Of a stretch of DNA of 64,000 bases, positions 1-11,300 are shown one piece after another. The stretch's first letter is position 1, and each line of letters opens with the position of its first letter. The notes beneath the pieces are model-generated. The model worked only from the letters and a program-made list of their open reading frames with translations, was not told the DNA's origin and made no database searches. Source of the stretch: Diaporthe sp. PMI_573 (Eukaryota; Ascomycota; Sordariomycetes; Diaporthales; Diaporthaceae); NCBI GenBank assembly GCA_021399435.1, contig JAJTUP010000025.1, forward strand, positions 868,001-932,000, given 5' to 3'. The position numbers and the translations under genes are program-made.

Positions 1-1560
1 CAATCTTGTAACTAAATACTTTATCCTATTCTTATCTCTTTAGCAGAGGCCAATATTTTATAGTCTATTGCTGACTCTATAAAATTACTCGAGATTATTT
101 AAGCTATTATTAATATTAAGTATTAGGCACCTATTTATAGAAAATAGGCAGACAATCTCTATTGACTATATATAAGTTATGTAAGCAGTCTACTAGTAAA
201 TAGATTAAGTATTTACTAATATATTCTTTCTCTACTAGGCCGGCCAGCTAGCTAGGAAACTTGGTATTAATAGACCTTTAGTAGTTATAGTATAAGTCGA
301 AGCCCTCTTGCTTAACGCTACCCTAAATTTAAAGAACGGATCTTTTGTAACTTTAAAAAAACATGGCTATATATCTTTGTAGCCAACAAAAGCTTTAGTA
401 TTATTACTAGCCGCTCCCCAATTATAGCTTAAAAAAAGCTCCCATTATGCCTATTTCAGTAGTGGCAGAAACCTATAACCATATCTACCAATTGTATAAT
501 CAGTGGCATCATTAAAATAAGAGTCTAGATAGTAAGATCGTCACTGTATACAATTTTCATAGCTTCTCGTTAACCTGATTTAAACCAAGTGGGAAGGATT
601 AGGACAGCTAGACTGTACGAAAAAGACGTTATCTAGCATTACACAGCTATATACTTAGATCTACAATGCCTTAAAGAAAACATACAATACTTAATACTGT
701 GTTAATAAGGTACCAAAGCTTTCAGTCTTAGCCTTCTACATAGATTACAGTATTATAGTTTTCAATGCCTAAGTCCTAAGAGACTTAATGGCCTTTAATA
801 ACGCGGGGATATTGGAAAAGCTAAAAAGTATATGCCGGAAGGCATTTAATGTTGCAAAGAAAATACTAGATCTTATACTTTTAAATCTAGTAATGTAGGA
901 GCTTAGGTTAGGCTGGCACAATAATTAATTTATTATGGTCGCTTATATAATAACGGAGATAATTTATATATGTTATTCTACAATACCTTTATGGCTAATA
1001 TTAGAGAGACCTGGATAATATAAACTATGTAGAGCATTGTATGCTAATAGACATCCTTTGTCAGGCTATTAGGAGGGGCAATGTAACCTAGTTAGATATT
1101 GCTGACGCTACTTTAAGAATAAAAGCAGTCTTAAAATACTTGGAGCAAATAGTACGAGAGCTGCCAGTATTATCCACAGCCTATATCTATGCCAGCCTCT
1201 TTATAGTTTTCTGTACTTAACTCGGCAAGATAATAAACTCTATAAGCAAGCATAGAGGCTAGTCTTCTACGGGTAAACCTAATACAGCGACTCTGGAGTA
1301 GTTAAGAGTTCCTAATAAAGGTTTAGATCTATTTATATGGTTTGATATAGGCTTTCTGTATAGAGATTAAACGAACTTTGGGTTTGGAGATATTAATGAC
1401 ATGGAGGAACTTAGTAGCAGCGTGTTTCCTTAAAGATTTTATTCGTGCCCTTAGCTTTTTGTGTGTGTAGCAACAACGTCTCGGAACGAAGCTTGAACCT
1501 AGTACTGCCACTGCTCATATCTAACTACCTAAGCACAATTTTAGACAAGATAGCAGATTC
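1..1560. repeat. AT-rich decayed repeat DNA (RIP-like)
   Basis: The stretch is strongly AT-rich, dense in TpA and TAG/TAA in all frames, and has no open frame longer than about 60 codons. This is the look of a transposon copy mutated by RIP. I could not assign a transposon family from the residual translation. Composition changes to normal coding DNA near 1560, just before the downstream gene's stop codon. Confidence 0.6.
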
Positions 1561-1713
1561 TCTCAAAACGTTCCATGTTTGAGGATGCCAACACCTACAC
1601 AGGCCTCTCTTGACCCATGCAAGCCAAATTGCCGCTCGCGGCAGGGTTTACCCTATCCCAGCCCCTCTGGCCATGGCTAAAAGAGACTGTGTAGCGTCGC
1701 TCACCCCCCGTGT

Positions 1714-3444
1714 TCACTGACAACAATTTGAGTTCTCGTCGGCATTCTGGACCGTAGCTAGACGGCAGAAACACGAAGACGTTACAATTGTGTCTGCACC
1801 GGCCTGGGCTAGAACCAGCTGCTTTCGTATGACAGCAGCTTCCGCAGTGCGCCCCAGGCGCGTGAGGCACTCGTGATACCCGTGAAGGGCCCAGACATTG
1901 TTCGGATGTTGGTGAGCCGCCGACACGGTCTCGTCAAGCCCCAGGTCCTGGGCGTAGATCGAAGCCGCCTCTTCGACGCGCCCTTGCTCCAGAAGCAGCG
2001 CGGCATAAGGGTGCCTGGTAGGGAGCATCCACCCCCACGGCTCTGCGTATATCAACGAGTCATCGAGTTGGATAGCATATCGCAGATGAGAAAACGCGGC
2101 CTCAAAGTTGCCGCGTCTGTACTCAAGCTCTCCGTCCAGCATAGCCAAGGCGACCTTGAGCTCGTCAACCACTTTGTTCGGGAAGTTCGTTCGAGACTCG
2201 GGGACCAGGTTGACCGCAGATCGGAAAAGGCTCCGCTGGCGAATAGCGTTATCAACATCTCCAGTTGCGGCGTATGCTATGCCCTTGCCGTAGTACGTTG
2301 TCGCAACCGTGGTACAGTAGAGCTCCTTGTCATCGGGAACAGGTAAGTTGATCAGGTCCTTCCATTTCCCAAATCGAATGAGAACATGCACACGGATTGA
2401 CTTGAAGAATTCGAGCCAGTCTACCATGGGAGGGGACTTGACCAGCAGCATGTCCTCGGTGATGGTTGCCTCCATTCTTGATAGTGCGTCAAAGGCTGCA
2501 CCGGCTTGACCTGCCATCATAGCCGCGTAAACTAGCGAGTGATAGTTATGCATCCTATAGAAGGAGTAAAAGTTACAGCCGCCATTGAGAGCGTAGTATT
2601 TGTCGTCGGCGATAGTGGCTTTTAAGTTTGTATGCAAGGCCCGCCGATAATCTCCGATGAGAACGTCAATATGACTTGGCATGTGGCTCATGTGGCCAGC
2701 ATCAGGGACGAGATCTCGTAATTGGTCGGCGGCTTTGATCGCTCTCCCTGGCGTCTTAGACATTTCCACAAGGTGGATGTACATGTGCAGAATTCCCGGG
2801 TGATGTTTGGCATCCGGGTTGGCCAGCCCCTGCTCAAGAACCTCCGTGGCCTCCAAAACCGGAGTTGAAAGATTCGGCTCGCCCGTTTTAGCATCATAAA
2901 GACCCCAAGGAGCTGTGTTCATCAACGAATCTGCGAAGAGGGTGATAACGTCCAAGTCGCTCTGTCCGAATTGGCGGTGGACCAGTCTCATAGCATCGGC
3001 ATATGCCTTGACGGAAGGACCGAAGTCGGCGGGCACGTCGTCTCTCGCAGGGAAGCGATGCTGCAATGCTTCGATCAACGCTTTCTCCGCCGCGGTGGCA
3101 TTTCCGGAAAGCTCCTTGGCCTTGCGTGAATAGTCGTAGCATATCTGGAGAGACGATCGCAAGTCATGTTGGTCGAAAGCTTGCCAGACCTTGTTGTAAT
3201 TGGGACCTGACGCGAACGCCACTCCCCAATACGCTATGGCTAGCTGAGGGTCGTATAGAGTTGCTTGTCTGAAGCACGCAGCTGCTTCTCTGTGGTTAAA
3301 GGAATACGCCCAGACGAGTCCTCGGTTGAACCATGCCTGCGCGTCTTGGTTCTTTGTGCTGACCGCTCTTGTACTTTTCCCCAGATCATAATACGGCTGG
3401 TTGGCGCTGATTTTGCCGATTTCTTCGGTGCGCAACGATGACAT
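1714..3444 (-). CDS. TPR-repeat protein, 576 aa
   Basis: A single uninterrupted frame from ATG at 3444. Residues about 35-70 form a first TPR-like helix pair (motif WFNRGLVWAYSF followed by EAAACFRQA), and further helical repeats lie around residues 200-260 and 415-530. The conserved block HMPSHIDV near residue 255 is typical of a TPR family found in fungi and bacteria. TPR arrays bind other proteins or peptides; no catalytic domain, signal peptide or membrane segment is visible. The last ~25 residues are Cys-rich (SSCFCRLA) and may be divergent. The gene stands alone between two AT-rich blocks, yet its codons are undamaged. Function unknown beyond the repeat type. Confidence 0.85.
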   Translation of the reverse strand: MSSLRTEEIGKISANQPYYDLGKSTRAVSTKNQDAQAWFNRGLVWAYSFNHREAAACFRQATLYDPQLAIAYWGVAFASGPNYNKVWQAFDQHDLRSSLQICYDYSRKAKELSGNATAAEKALIEALQHRFPARDDVPADFGPSVKAYADAMRLVHRQFGQSDLDVITLFADSLMNTAPWGLYDAKTGEPNLSTPVLEATEVLEQGLANPDAKHHPGILHMYIHLVEMSKTPGRAIKAADQLRDLVPDAGHMSHMPSHIDVLIGDYRRALHTNLKATIADDKYYALNGGCNFYSFYRMHNYHSLVYAAMMAGQAGAAFDALSRMEATITEDMLLVKSPPMVDWLEFFKSIRVHVLIRFGKWKDLINLPVPDDKELYCTTVATTYYGKGIAYAATGDVDNAIRQRSLFRSAVNLVPESRTNFPNKVVDELKVALAMLDGELEYRRGNFEAAFSHLRYAIQLDDSLIYAEPWGWMLPTRHPYAALLLEQGRVEEAASIYAQDLGLDETVSAAHQHPNNVWALHGYHECLTRLGRTAEAAVIRKQLVLAQAGADTIVTSSCFCRLATVQNADENSNCCQ

Positions 3445-4410
3445 TTTGGATAGAACTTAGCGAAAGCCGTGCGAGATTGTGGATGTGGGGGTTTCGGAGT
3501 TCATCCTGCTCAGGTTCACCCAGCATCGTCAATGATGTTATATATCTAACTAACTACTTAATTCCTCGGGTTTTCAATGCGTAATATGCGCGCCAATGAG
3601 TCACGATGATATAGAAATTACAAATGCATCCAGTGGCCTTACATTAAGCCGACTCCGGCCCAATTTTATTTCGGCGACTCGTGGTCACACTTACCCAAAC
3701 TTCGGCGACTGGAGACCAGAATTGCTTCGGCGACTACACTTGCCGCGGAGAACAGACTTGGTACTGGTAATCTACACCTCCGAGTATGAAGAGTGGGACG
3801 ATTTGCTTGGAAATCCTTTGCATAATTACTGTTACGGACAGTTCCAGCCGCATTTGCAACCAATAGGAAGGCGTCAACGAGACCCAGCGGCGGGAGAATA
3901 AACCTGCCGCGGGGAATAGATCAAACCGCCGCAGACTACGATGAGCGTGATGGAAATCAAGTTTGGAGTTGGACCCCACAAGAGAAGAAACATTTGAAAG
4001 CAGCATTCTCGGAAAAACGACTGCGCAACTCATGGATCCTCAGAAAGGCGCTGGTTTGATTAGCGCTTTGCTGTGGGTATGCCATTCTTTTAGAATGGTC
4101 TTTCATCCCGTACGATGTCAAATCCCTCAGTATGCATCTCCCGCCAAAAAATATTAATTCTCTGTCCCGCCATGCTGCGTATATGAAAATGATGCTTGGA
4201 TTTTTCTGCATTTAATGAACATGGTTACTCAGCGTCACGGCTCCTTGATCGTGAGGAAATTAACAAATTAGTTTTGATTAATAGTTGCTTTGCCTCTGTC
4301 GAACCCCAAAATCCCGGCGTTTTGTTTGCAACTTAGATCTTTGCGTATACGTTATTTTCATTGGTCTGGATCTTTTTCTCCAAATCTCTGCACCAGACTG
4401 AGTAAGCAGA
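3445..4410. other. intergenic, no supported gene
   Basis: Short frames occur here (for example 3596-3901 plus) but none shows a recognisable domain, codon pattern or splice structure. The presumed promoter of the minus-strand TPR gene lies just above 3444. Confidence 0.5.
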
Positions 4411-4540
4411 CCCCCCTGGGGCCCAAAGCCCCCTGCGGCTCAAAGCCCCCTGCGGCCCGAAGGGCCCATCCACGGCGGAGGCGCTTCGCGGGAGCGAGCG
4501 AGCGGAGCGAGCGAGCGAGGGCGAAGTGCCCCCGCCGTTT
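4411..4540. repeat. GC-rich cluster of short repeats and palindromes
   Basis: About 130 bp of very GC-rich sequence in AT-rich surroundings. It contains two copies of AAAGCCCCCTGCGG, the palindrome-like CCCGAAGGGCCC, and an alternating run of GAGCGAGC / GGAGCGAGC units at about 4491-4520, and it ends in GCCCCCGCCG. It resembles GC clusters of fungal mitochondrial DNA or a small mobile hairpin element; origin unproven. Confidence 0.55.
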
Positions 4541-4831
4541 AACTATTTGCAAACTAATACACTAAAAGAATGGCCCTTGTGAGCTTCGAAGAAGCTATCC
4601 ACACAATATTTGTAAGATATCTCATTTATCATGTTTATTACCGAGTACAGTCTCTATCTCGGAGAAAGAGTAACGTTGAATGACAAGGCTCGTCTTTGAT
4701 AATTTTCAGTCATTTCTGTCCACATTCTTGATCCACGTATGTTTTAAGTATTTTGTTCTGGCCCTTTTCAACCGATCTACGCCAACAAGTCGCGCTTTCT
4801 GACCCAGAAACCTACTCTTTTTACCTTCATT

Positions 4832-6130
4832 ATGACACTGGAAAAACCGCAAAGGCTCCAAATCGACGGATCCTCAGACAGTAGTCCAAGCTCGCCACGC
4901 AATATCGCTCAAAACAGAGATGGCCTCTCTGAAGCCTTTACTGAGCCTACCCTTCCTGATACAGAGGATGGTTACGGATGGATCGTTACAATCAGTGTAG
5001 CCCTGATCAATGGTCACTCCTGGGGTATCAGCTCTATTTACTCGGTCTTTCTGGCACACTTCCTGGCCAACAATACTTTCCCGGGCATAACTAAGCTACA
5101 GTATACACTTGTTAGATCCCTAACTGTAGGATACACGCTTCTTATCTCCCCTCTTATCATTATTGCTGTGCGGAAATTTAGAACCCGGCCGACCATGCTC
5201 GTTGGCACCGTCTCAGAGTCGGTCGGCCTAGTCTACACAAGTCTTTTAATACAGATATGGCACTTCTTCCTGTTACAGGGTATTTTATTTGGAATAGGTA
5301 TAGAAATGCTTTTTCTCCTATTATATAGTGTTATATCGCAATAGTTTACCAAGTAATACGCTCTTACAAACGGCATAGCAATTACCGGTACGGGACTTAA
5401 CGGCTTTGTCTATTCTCTCAGCGCCGGCACAATAATCCAAAATCTCAGTATCAACTAGGCTTATTATATATTGGCCATTGTTTCTACAATAGTAAACCTT
5501 ATATGTATGCTTCGTATAAAGATATATTATATAGCATAACTGCTAGCTTTTAACTAGTCTCTACTTAAGGAAAAGGAATACCTTATTATCCTTAGTTACA
5601 GTTTTATAAGTATATTAGGCTATTTTATCCTTATCTTTACTCTGGCTAACTACACTAATATTATTTATCTAGATACATCCCAAGTAGCTTAGATACCGGC
5701 CTTTTTTATATTAGGGCAAGCAATAGGGCAACCGATTTTCGGCTAGCTCAGCAATTTATATAAACACATCTAAGTCACGTCCTTTATAAGCTTATTATAT
5801 AAAATATTATCTTTGGCAATCTAGCTAAATGCCGAATCCTTTAAAAGTATCATCGTCTTCACGCTTATTGCAAAACTGATAAAAAGAGTGTTCTGGGTAA
5901 TAGTAGCGCCAATTATAGCTTAGATTATTAGCCTAAACAATTTGCCCTTAGGCTTAACTATTCTATAGATTACATTAGCCCTCCCGTCTACTTTTAGCTT
6001 ATTAATCACGTTAGAGATATTCAAGGAAACAAGCAAATATATAGGGGCTTAAATATTTACCGGCGTAACCCTTATTACAGCTAATTTATATATAAGATAC
6101 CTTTAGTAGTTACAGCTTGTTAAGTCGTAA
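4832..6130 (+). pseudogene. MFS monocarboxylate-type transporter, 3' part RIP-mutated
   Basis: The first 170 codons from ATG 4832 read as a fungal MFS monocarboxylate-porter-like protein: a soluble N-terminus, the motif DGYGWIV leading into helix 1, then three to four membrane segments. The first stop, TAG at 5342, sits where the family has Trp (TGG to TAG). Beyond it the same frame still reads as transporter (NGIAITGTGLNG, then FILGQAIGQPIFG) to about 6130, but with repeated TAG stops explained by C-to-T or G-to-A changes. No large indel is needed. The gene is dead as a full transporter. The damage begins around 5285 and continues into the transposon nest, so it looks like RIP leaking from neighbouring repeats. 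Confidence 0.85.
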
Positions 6131-6858
6131 CTAGAAAATATATACTATTTTTAAATATAAGATACTTTATTATAAAAACTAGTATATAGATATGTCCACC
6201 TATATATTGTAAGTTGAATTTGCTACTTATTTATTACTATATGTTCCGTGTTAGGAAGCCATACTGAGAAATAACAGAGGGTATAGATAATAGACCTTCC
6301 CGGCATTTAAAGCCTGATGCTTATATTTATGGCGCTTACACTCAAGGTAACCTTTAAGGATAAGGTCGCCCTCCTTAAAGTTATTAAGATTAAATTTAAG
6401 TCTATAGGATAATTAAAATATAATATAGTTCCCCCAATTATCCTTAATAAACCTATATTTAGACGGCGGCTTATAGGTAGATGATAAAGTCGCGGTATTG
6501 GCGGGCGTATTATTTGCATCAGCTAAGTCGGCACCCAGACAGAAGCCAGAGCTGGATGTGTTCTGGTGTAAAGTCGTCTTAGATATAATGTAAGGTTAAT
6601 ATAGCTAGTAGATTGGATTAAAAAGTCTGTAGGCAAGATGTAAAGGATGGAAGCCTAGCAATACCCGGCCTTTTTAAATCAAGCAAAAGGGATAGACACA
6701 AGGTTACAGTACTTATAAAACAGTATCTATTTTAGAACTGTGTTTTAAATAAAGCTTATTAAACTGCCGAAATATTGTCTACAAACGGGGTCAAACTTAA
6801 AAAAATAAGACAAGAATAAAAGAAAAAGAAAAAAAAAAAAAAAAAAAGGCCCTAAGAT
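6131..6858. other. AT-rich DNA before the transposon nest
   Basis: Stop-rich and AT-rich. It ends in an A-rich run (about 6812-6847) just before the AATAT target duplication of the family-2 element. Possibly the eroded flank of the transporter locus plus unassigned repeat; no gene supported. Confidence 0.45.
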
Positions 6859-6895
6859 AATATTCTAAAGGTTAGTGGATCAAATGGGTCAGGTA

Positions 6896-7368
6896 TATAA
6901 TGATCAAGGTTTCCTGGGTCCTCTAAACCAAAAGATCAGGTCTATATCTAAGACGCGTAACAAGACGGTTAATTAAGCAATGGGGTTTCTAATAATAATC
7001 ACAAGCTAATAAAAGCTATTTAGGGTAAATACTTAGATTAACTGCTAAAAAGCTGTCTATACTATCTAGCTATCTAGTAACAAATATATCCTTATATATC
7101 CATCTCTTTAGTAAGGCTTGCCGAGAGCACTGATCGCTCCTGGCGATCTAGTATAGGAAAGTGCCTAGAGCGCTGGTTGCTCCTGGCGCTTTATGGTGTT
7201 GGATCGCTAAGATCAATTATCGCTCCAATTAATCCGCCTTATCTAATTAATAATCATATAACCTATAGCTTGGTCCCTTATGCCATTTGTTTAGCCGGTA
7301 TGCTGGCCTAGTAGGGTTGTTTCTCCGCAGAACCAACTATTGGTCCTATTTCTATTAGGGTCGTAACA
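6896..7368 (-). repeat. Gypsy LTR (3' LTR in element orientation)
   Basis: 473 bp, the same length as the right LTR. It starts TATAATGATC where the right copy starts TGTAATAATT, so the canonical TG has become TA by a G-to-A change here. It ends in CA at 7368. Differences between the two LTRs are mainly transitions. Confidence 0.9.
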
Positions 7369-7370
7369 TT

Positions 7371-7388
7371 ATTCCCCTCCTTCCTTAT
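7371..7388 (-). other. polypurine tract of the Gypsy element
   Basis: On the minus strand AAGGAAGGAGGGGAATAA lies directly before the LTR start TGTTACGACC. Its position and purine bias match the plus-strand primer of an LTR retroelement and fix the element's orientation. Confidence 0.75.
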
Positions 7389-7529
7389 ATCTTTGTCCCT
7401 AAAGATTTGAGTAAGTTTCTTATCCTGTTTTCTTTATATTTTCCATACTTCTTTTTACGCATTCCCGTTTCTGCTATATTATTATATATTACCCAAGGTT
7501 GGGTCGAAAAGACTTAAAAGAAGTCTAAT

Positions 7530-8137
7530 AAATAAGCCGCCCTTGCTAACCTTATTAACCAGAAAGGTGTTGTTTTTAAGACTATACCTTATTCTCGTTG
7601 TTTCAAGACAAATCGCGCCTGCCGTTTTACCCCTAAGTCCTCGTAGTGTGGCAAGTGTGTTTGTTTTGAGAAGTCTTATAATGGAAACAACATGGCTGCT
7701 TTCTATAGGTTCCTTTCTTCTTTCCTATTTAAGTTCTTTGCTAACTTTCGTAGTAAAATGCTTACTGTCTAAGCAAGAGCGTTTGGAGAAGGAAGAAATT
7801 AATGCTAAAGAGGAGTTATTTTTACTTTAGACAAAGCTGCAAACTACTGTAGGCCGCTTGGCCTGTTTATACCACCAAAAGCATCAAGCCAAGGAGCAAT
7901 CTTCTAAGTTATTTCGTCATAATATCCAATCGTTAGACGAGAAGAATGCTGAGTCAGAGCACTGTTGTTAGAAAGAGGAGGCTCGGGTTACTGCTAATGT
8001 ATGGTCCTTTAGAGCCGCGGGGATCTCTAATTAGCATTCCTTAGATTTAGATCTAGATAATCTAAGGGTTCCTACTGATTTTCTTGTTAACCTTAAAAGT
8101 CCTATAGTACCTGTTGGTAATTCGTTAAGTTTTTAAG
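7530..8137 (+). pseudogene. accessory opposite-strand ORF of the Gypsy element (Cys cluster plus coiled coil)
   Basis: This frame runs opposite to gag-pol. One frame reads a Cys-rich N-terminal part (YSRCFKTNRACRFTP, then CGKCVCF). After a frame change near 7690-7740 another frame reads a charged helical stretch (KQERLEKEEINAKEEL) and then IQSLDEKNAESEHCC. The line-up of a CxxxxxxC / CxxC cluster followed by a coiled coil resembles an extra protein that I recall beside some fungal retroelements. At least three internal stops and a frameshift show it is not functional. Function unknown; nucleic-acid binding by the Cys cluster is only a guess. Confidence 0.55.
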
Positions 8138-8319
8138 GGGTTTCTAGGTATTGTCTTTATTGTTATAGTCCTTCTATTTGACTAGGTATTTGGTGTCAAT
8201 ATTATATGTTCTAGAATCAAGAATCTTCTCTACTTCCTATTCTTTTTTATTGTTGTTAAGTTTAATCTATATTTCAAGCTGTGCGTTAGCTAGTACTGGT
8301 TCTAAAAGTAATATATAAA

Positions 8320-11300
8320 AGACTAGGTATATTTATATCTTTGTTGGTAAGGAGAGTTTGAAGTTAGTGTCTAAAAGTTTCTTCTTAATTTTAAATAGTC
8401 CAATCTTTTTGTAGTCTAGTTTATTATTTAGTTGCTTGGTTTTAATGTTTTTCCGGAATAGGTAGACTTTATCTTCCTCCTCCAAGGTTAGTCTCTTTAA
8501 CCTTTTTCTATTGGTATAAGTTGTTATTTATTCTTACACAAAGAGTAGTTTTTGCCAAAGCTCCTTCTAAAGATTTCAAATTTTAGTTGCCCTTTTTGTG
8601 GCTAATTGTGCTTTTGGTCTGGAGATTGGTTTTCTATAGGCTTCTAGTTTGTAGCCATAGTTTGTATAAAAAGGTGATACCTTTGTAGTACCTGTATCTG
8701 CGCTATTGTAGGCAAACTATACTATAGATAACAACTATACCCAGTTATTTTATTTATAGTTAACGTAACTACAAAGATACTATTCTAGAATTTGGTTTAG
8801 TCTTTTAGTCTATCTCTGAAGGTTGGTGGATCGAATTGGTCAGGTAGCAGTAAGGTGTACTGAGGTCTTGTTGGGACGCTTGAGAATGGTTTAGACAACT
8901 TTACATTGAATTTGAGTGGGCTTCTGTCAGCCCTCCTCACAGTCCCTCCGACATCGTCTCAACCCTGGGCACACTGTAGTTGGCTCTGGTGTACAGATAG
9001 GGAGGCCGGAAAATTCGGCCCTCAGACCCACTATCTTTGGCTTTAAATAACCAGCCAACCCTAACCCTGACAGTAACCAAACTAAATACAGATAAACTTC
9101 AGAAATCAGGCTATCTAATAAACTAGGTTACATGCTTTTTGGGTAAGAAATAAGGGGAATGCAGAGGTTTAAAGTTAGGGTCTTACAATAGCCCAAAAAA
9201 TCAACTCACGGCCACCAAACTCATCTGCCGGCACGCACGCCACATAAGCACTTAGCCGAAAAAATGCCAAGTCTAGGGTAACTCCCTACATGAAGTCTAG
9301 GGTAACCCCTTACGTGTAGCGCCCACACAAGCGTTTCCGTTTAACACTATCCATCTATCTGGAGGTAGAAAGCTATGGATAGCTTAGATTTTGTGCCGAG
9401 TTATCTTATAAGTAATTGCCAAAAGTTAGAGGTAAACACTGTTTCTCTGTCTAATACTATCTTCTGTAGTGTGCCATAGTTGCTGATAATTGTTTGTAAG
9501 AAGGTGTATGCAAGATTGTCTGTATTGCTTGCTTCCTTATATAGTAAAAAATAGAAGTATTTTGTGAATCTATCAACAATAACCAGGATACTATTATACT
9601 AGGCTCCTGTCATTAGTTCCTTTAAAAGTAGTAGCTTAACAATAAAGTCTAGGCTGATAGATTGCCATAGTCTGTCAGGTACTAGTAGAAGTTATAGCAG
9701 ACTGTAAAGTTTATGTCTCGTAGTCTTGCTTTTACAACATATATCACAGTCCTAGATAACTATTTAGACTTCTTCCTTTATTTTTAGAAAGTAGTAATAT
9801 CATCTAATTCTTTTAATTATTGCCGTGATTCCTTAGTATCTATATGCTAGGGCTTTATAGATTCGTTTAATAAGTTCCTTCTATAGGTTTACAGATATAA
9901 AAAGTTGTCTTCCTTAATATAATATTTTGTTATCTTCTACTATTTATCCTTTAGCTTTAGGGGACATATTTTAGTAGGCTGCCTTAAGTTTGTTTTCCCA
10001 GCTAGGGTCAACCTTGGCTCAGAGTATCATTACTAATTATCAAGGCTCTTGTAACAAATCTCCATTAAGGGTAACTTAAAAGATACTCTATATTTCTAGT
10101 AAAACCTCCTATAGATAGTCTAGCTATCTGCTAAGTATATCTGCTTGTCTGTTCTTAGATCTCTTATAGTAGGTAATCCTGAGGTTAAATTGTGATAAAA
10201 ACTCTACCTATCTAATCTGGCGCTTGTTAAGTTCCTTAGTTGTTATAAAGTATATAAGGTTCTTATAGTCGGTGTAGACTTAAACCTAGTGCTTGGCTCC
10301 TATAAGGTAGTGTTGCTATTTCTTAAATACTTTAATTATCGCTATAAGTTTCTTGTTATATATAGGGTAATTAAGCTCTGGCCTATTAAGCTTTTTCGAG
10401 AAGAATGCAATAGGGTATAGTTTGCCTTAGTCGTCTCATTAACCTAGTTGTCCTCCTATCGTAAAGTTTAAGGCATTGGTCTTTACTTTATAGACCTTGT
10501 TGGGGTCTGCTTTAACTAGTATTAGTTTTTCCAGAATCTTCTAAATTATTGTATTAAAAGCATCTTGTACTTCTTGTATCTATTAAAACTCCTTATCCTT
10601 CTTAGTAAGGTCTGTAAGAGGTTTTGCAAGTCTTCTATAACCTTTAATAAATTACCTATAGAAGTTAACATATCTAAGGAATCCTCAAACTTCCTTGACA
10701 TTTATAGGTATAGGCTAATGCTTAATGGCTTTAATCTTAGATACTTGTATCGCGATTTATCTAGGCCGGATAATGTATCCAAGGTAGTCAACTTCCTTGG
10801 TGTAAAACTTGCTTTTCTCTAGTTTGACTAGAAGTTTTATATCCTAGAGCTTCTATAGTACCTTGTATATATATTCTTTGTATTCTTTAAGTGTTTGGGA
10901 GTAGATAAGGATATCGTCTAGGTAGATAACTATAAAGATGTCTAAATATTCTCTAAAAATATAATTAATTATGACTTAAAATAATGCTGGTACATTGGTT
11001 AATCTAAATGGCATAACCAGGTATTTAAAATATCTATAGTATATTTAAAATACTGTTTTTTATTCTTTACCCTTTTTTATTCTAATAAGGTTGTAGGCTC
11101 CCTTAAGGTCTAGGGCTGTAAACCATTGGGCTCCTTATAGTTAGTCTTGTAGTTCTTTAATTAAAGGTAGCGGGTAACGGTTTTTAATGGTAATGTCGTT
11201 TAGTTAACAATAATCTACACAAAGTTATAGTTTCCTGTTTTTCTTTGGTATAAAAAGGATCAGATATCCTGTAGGTGAAGTAGATGATTAAATGTAACCT

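Noticed and set aside
1873..2346. 157-codon plus-strand frame
   Set aside because: It lies opposite the TPR gene and has the residue mix of an antisense shadow; the minus-strand frame carries the TPR motifs.
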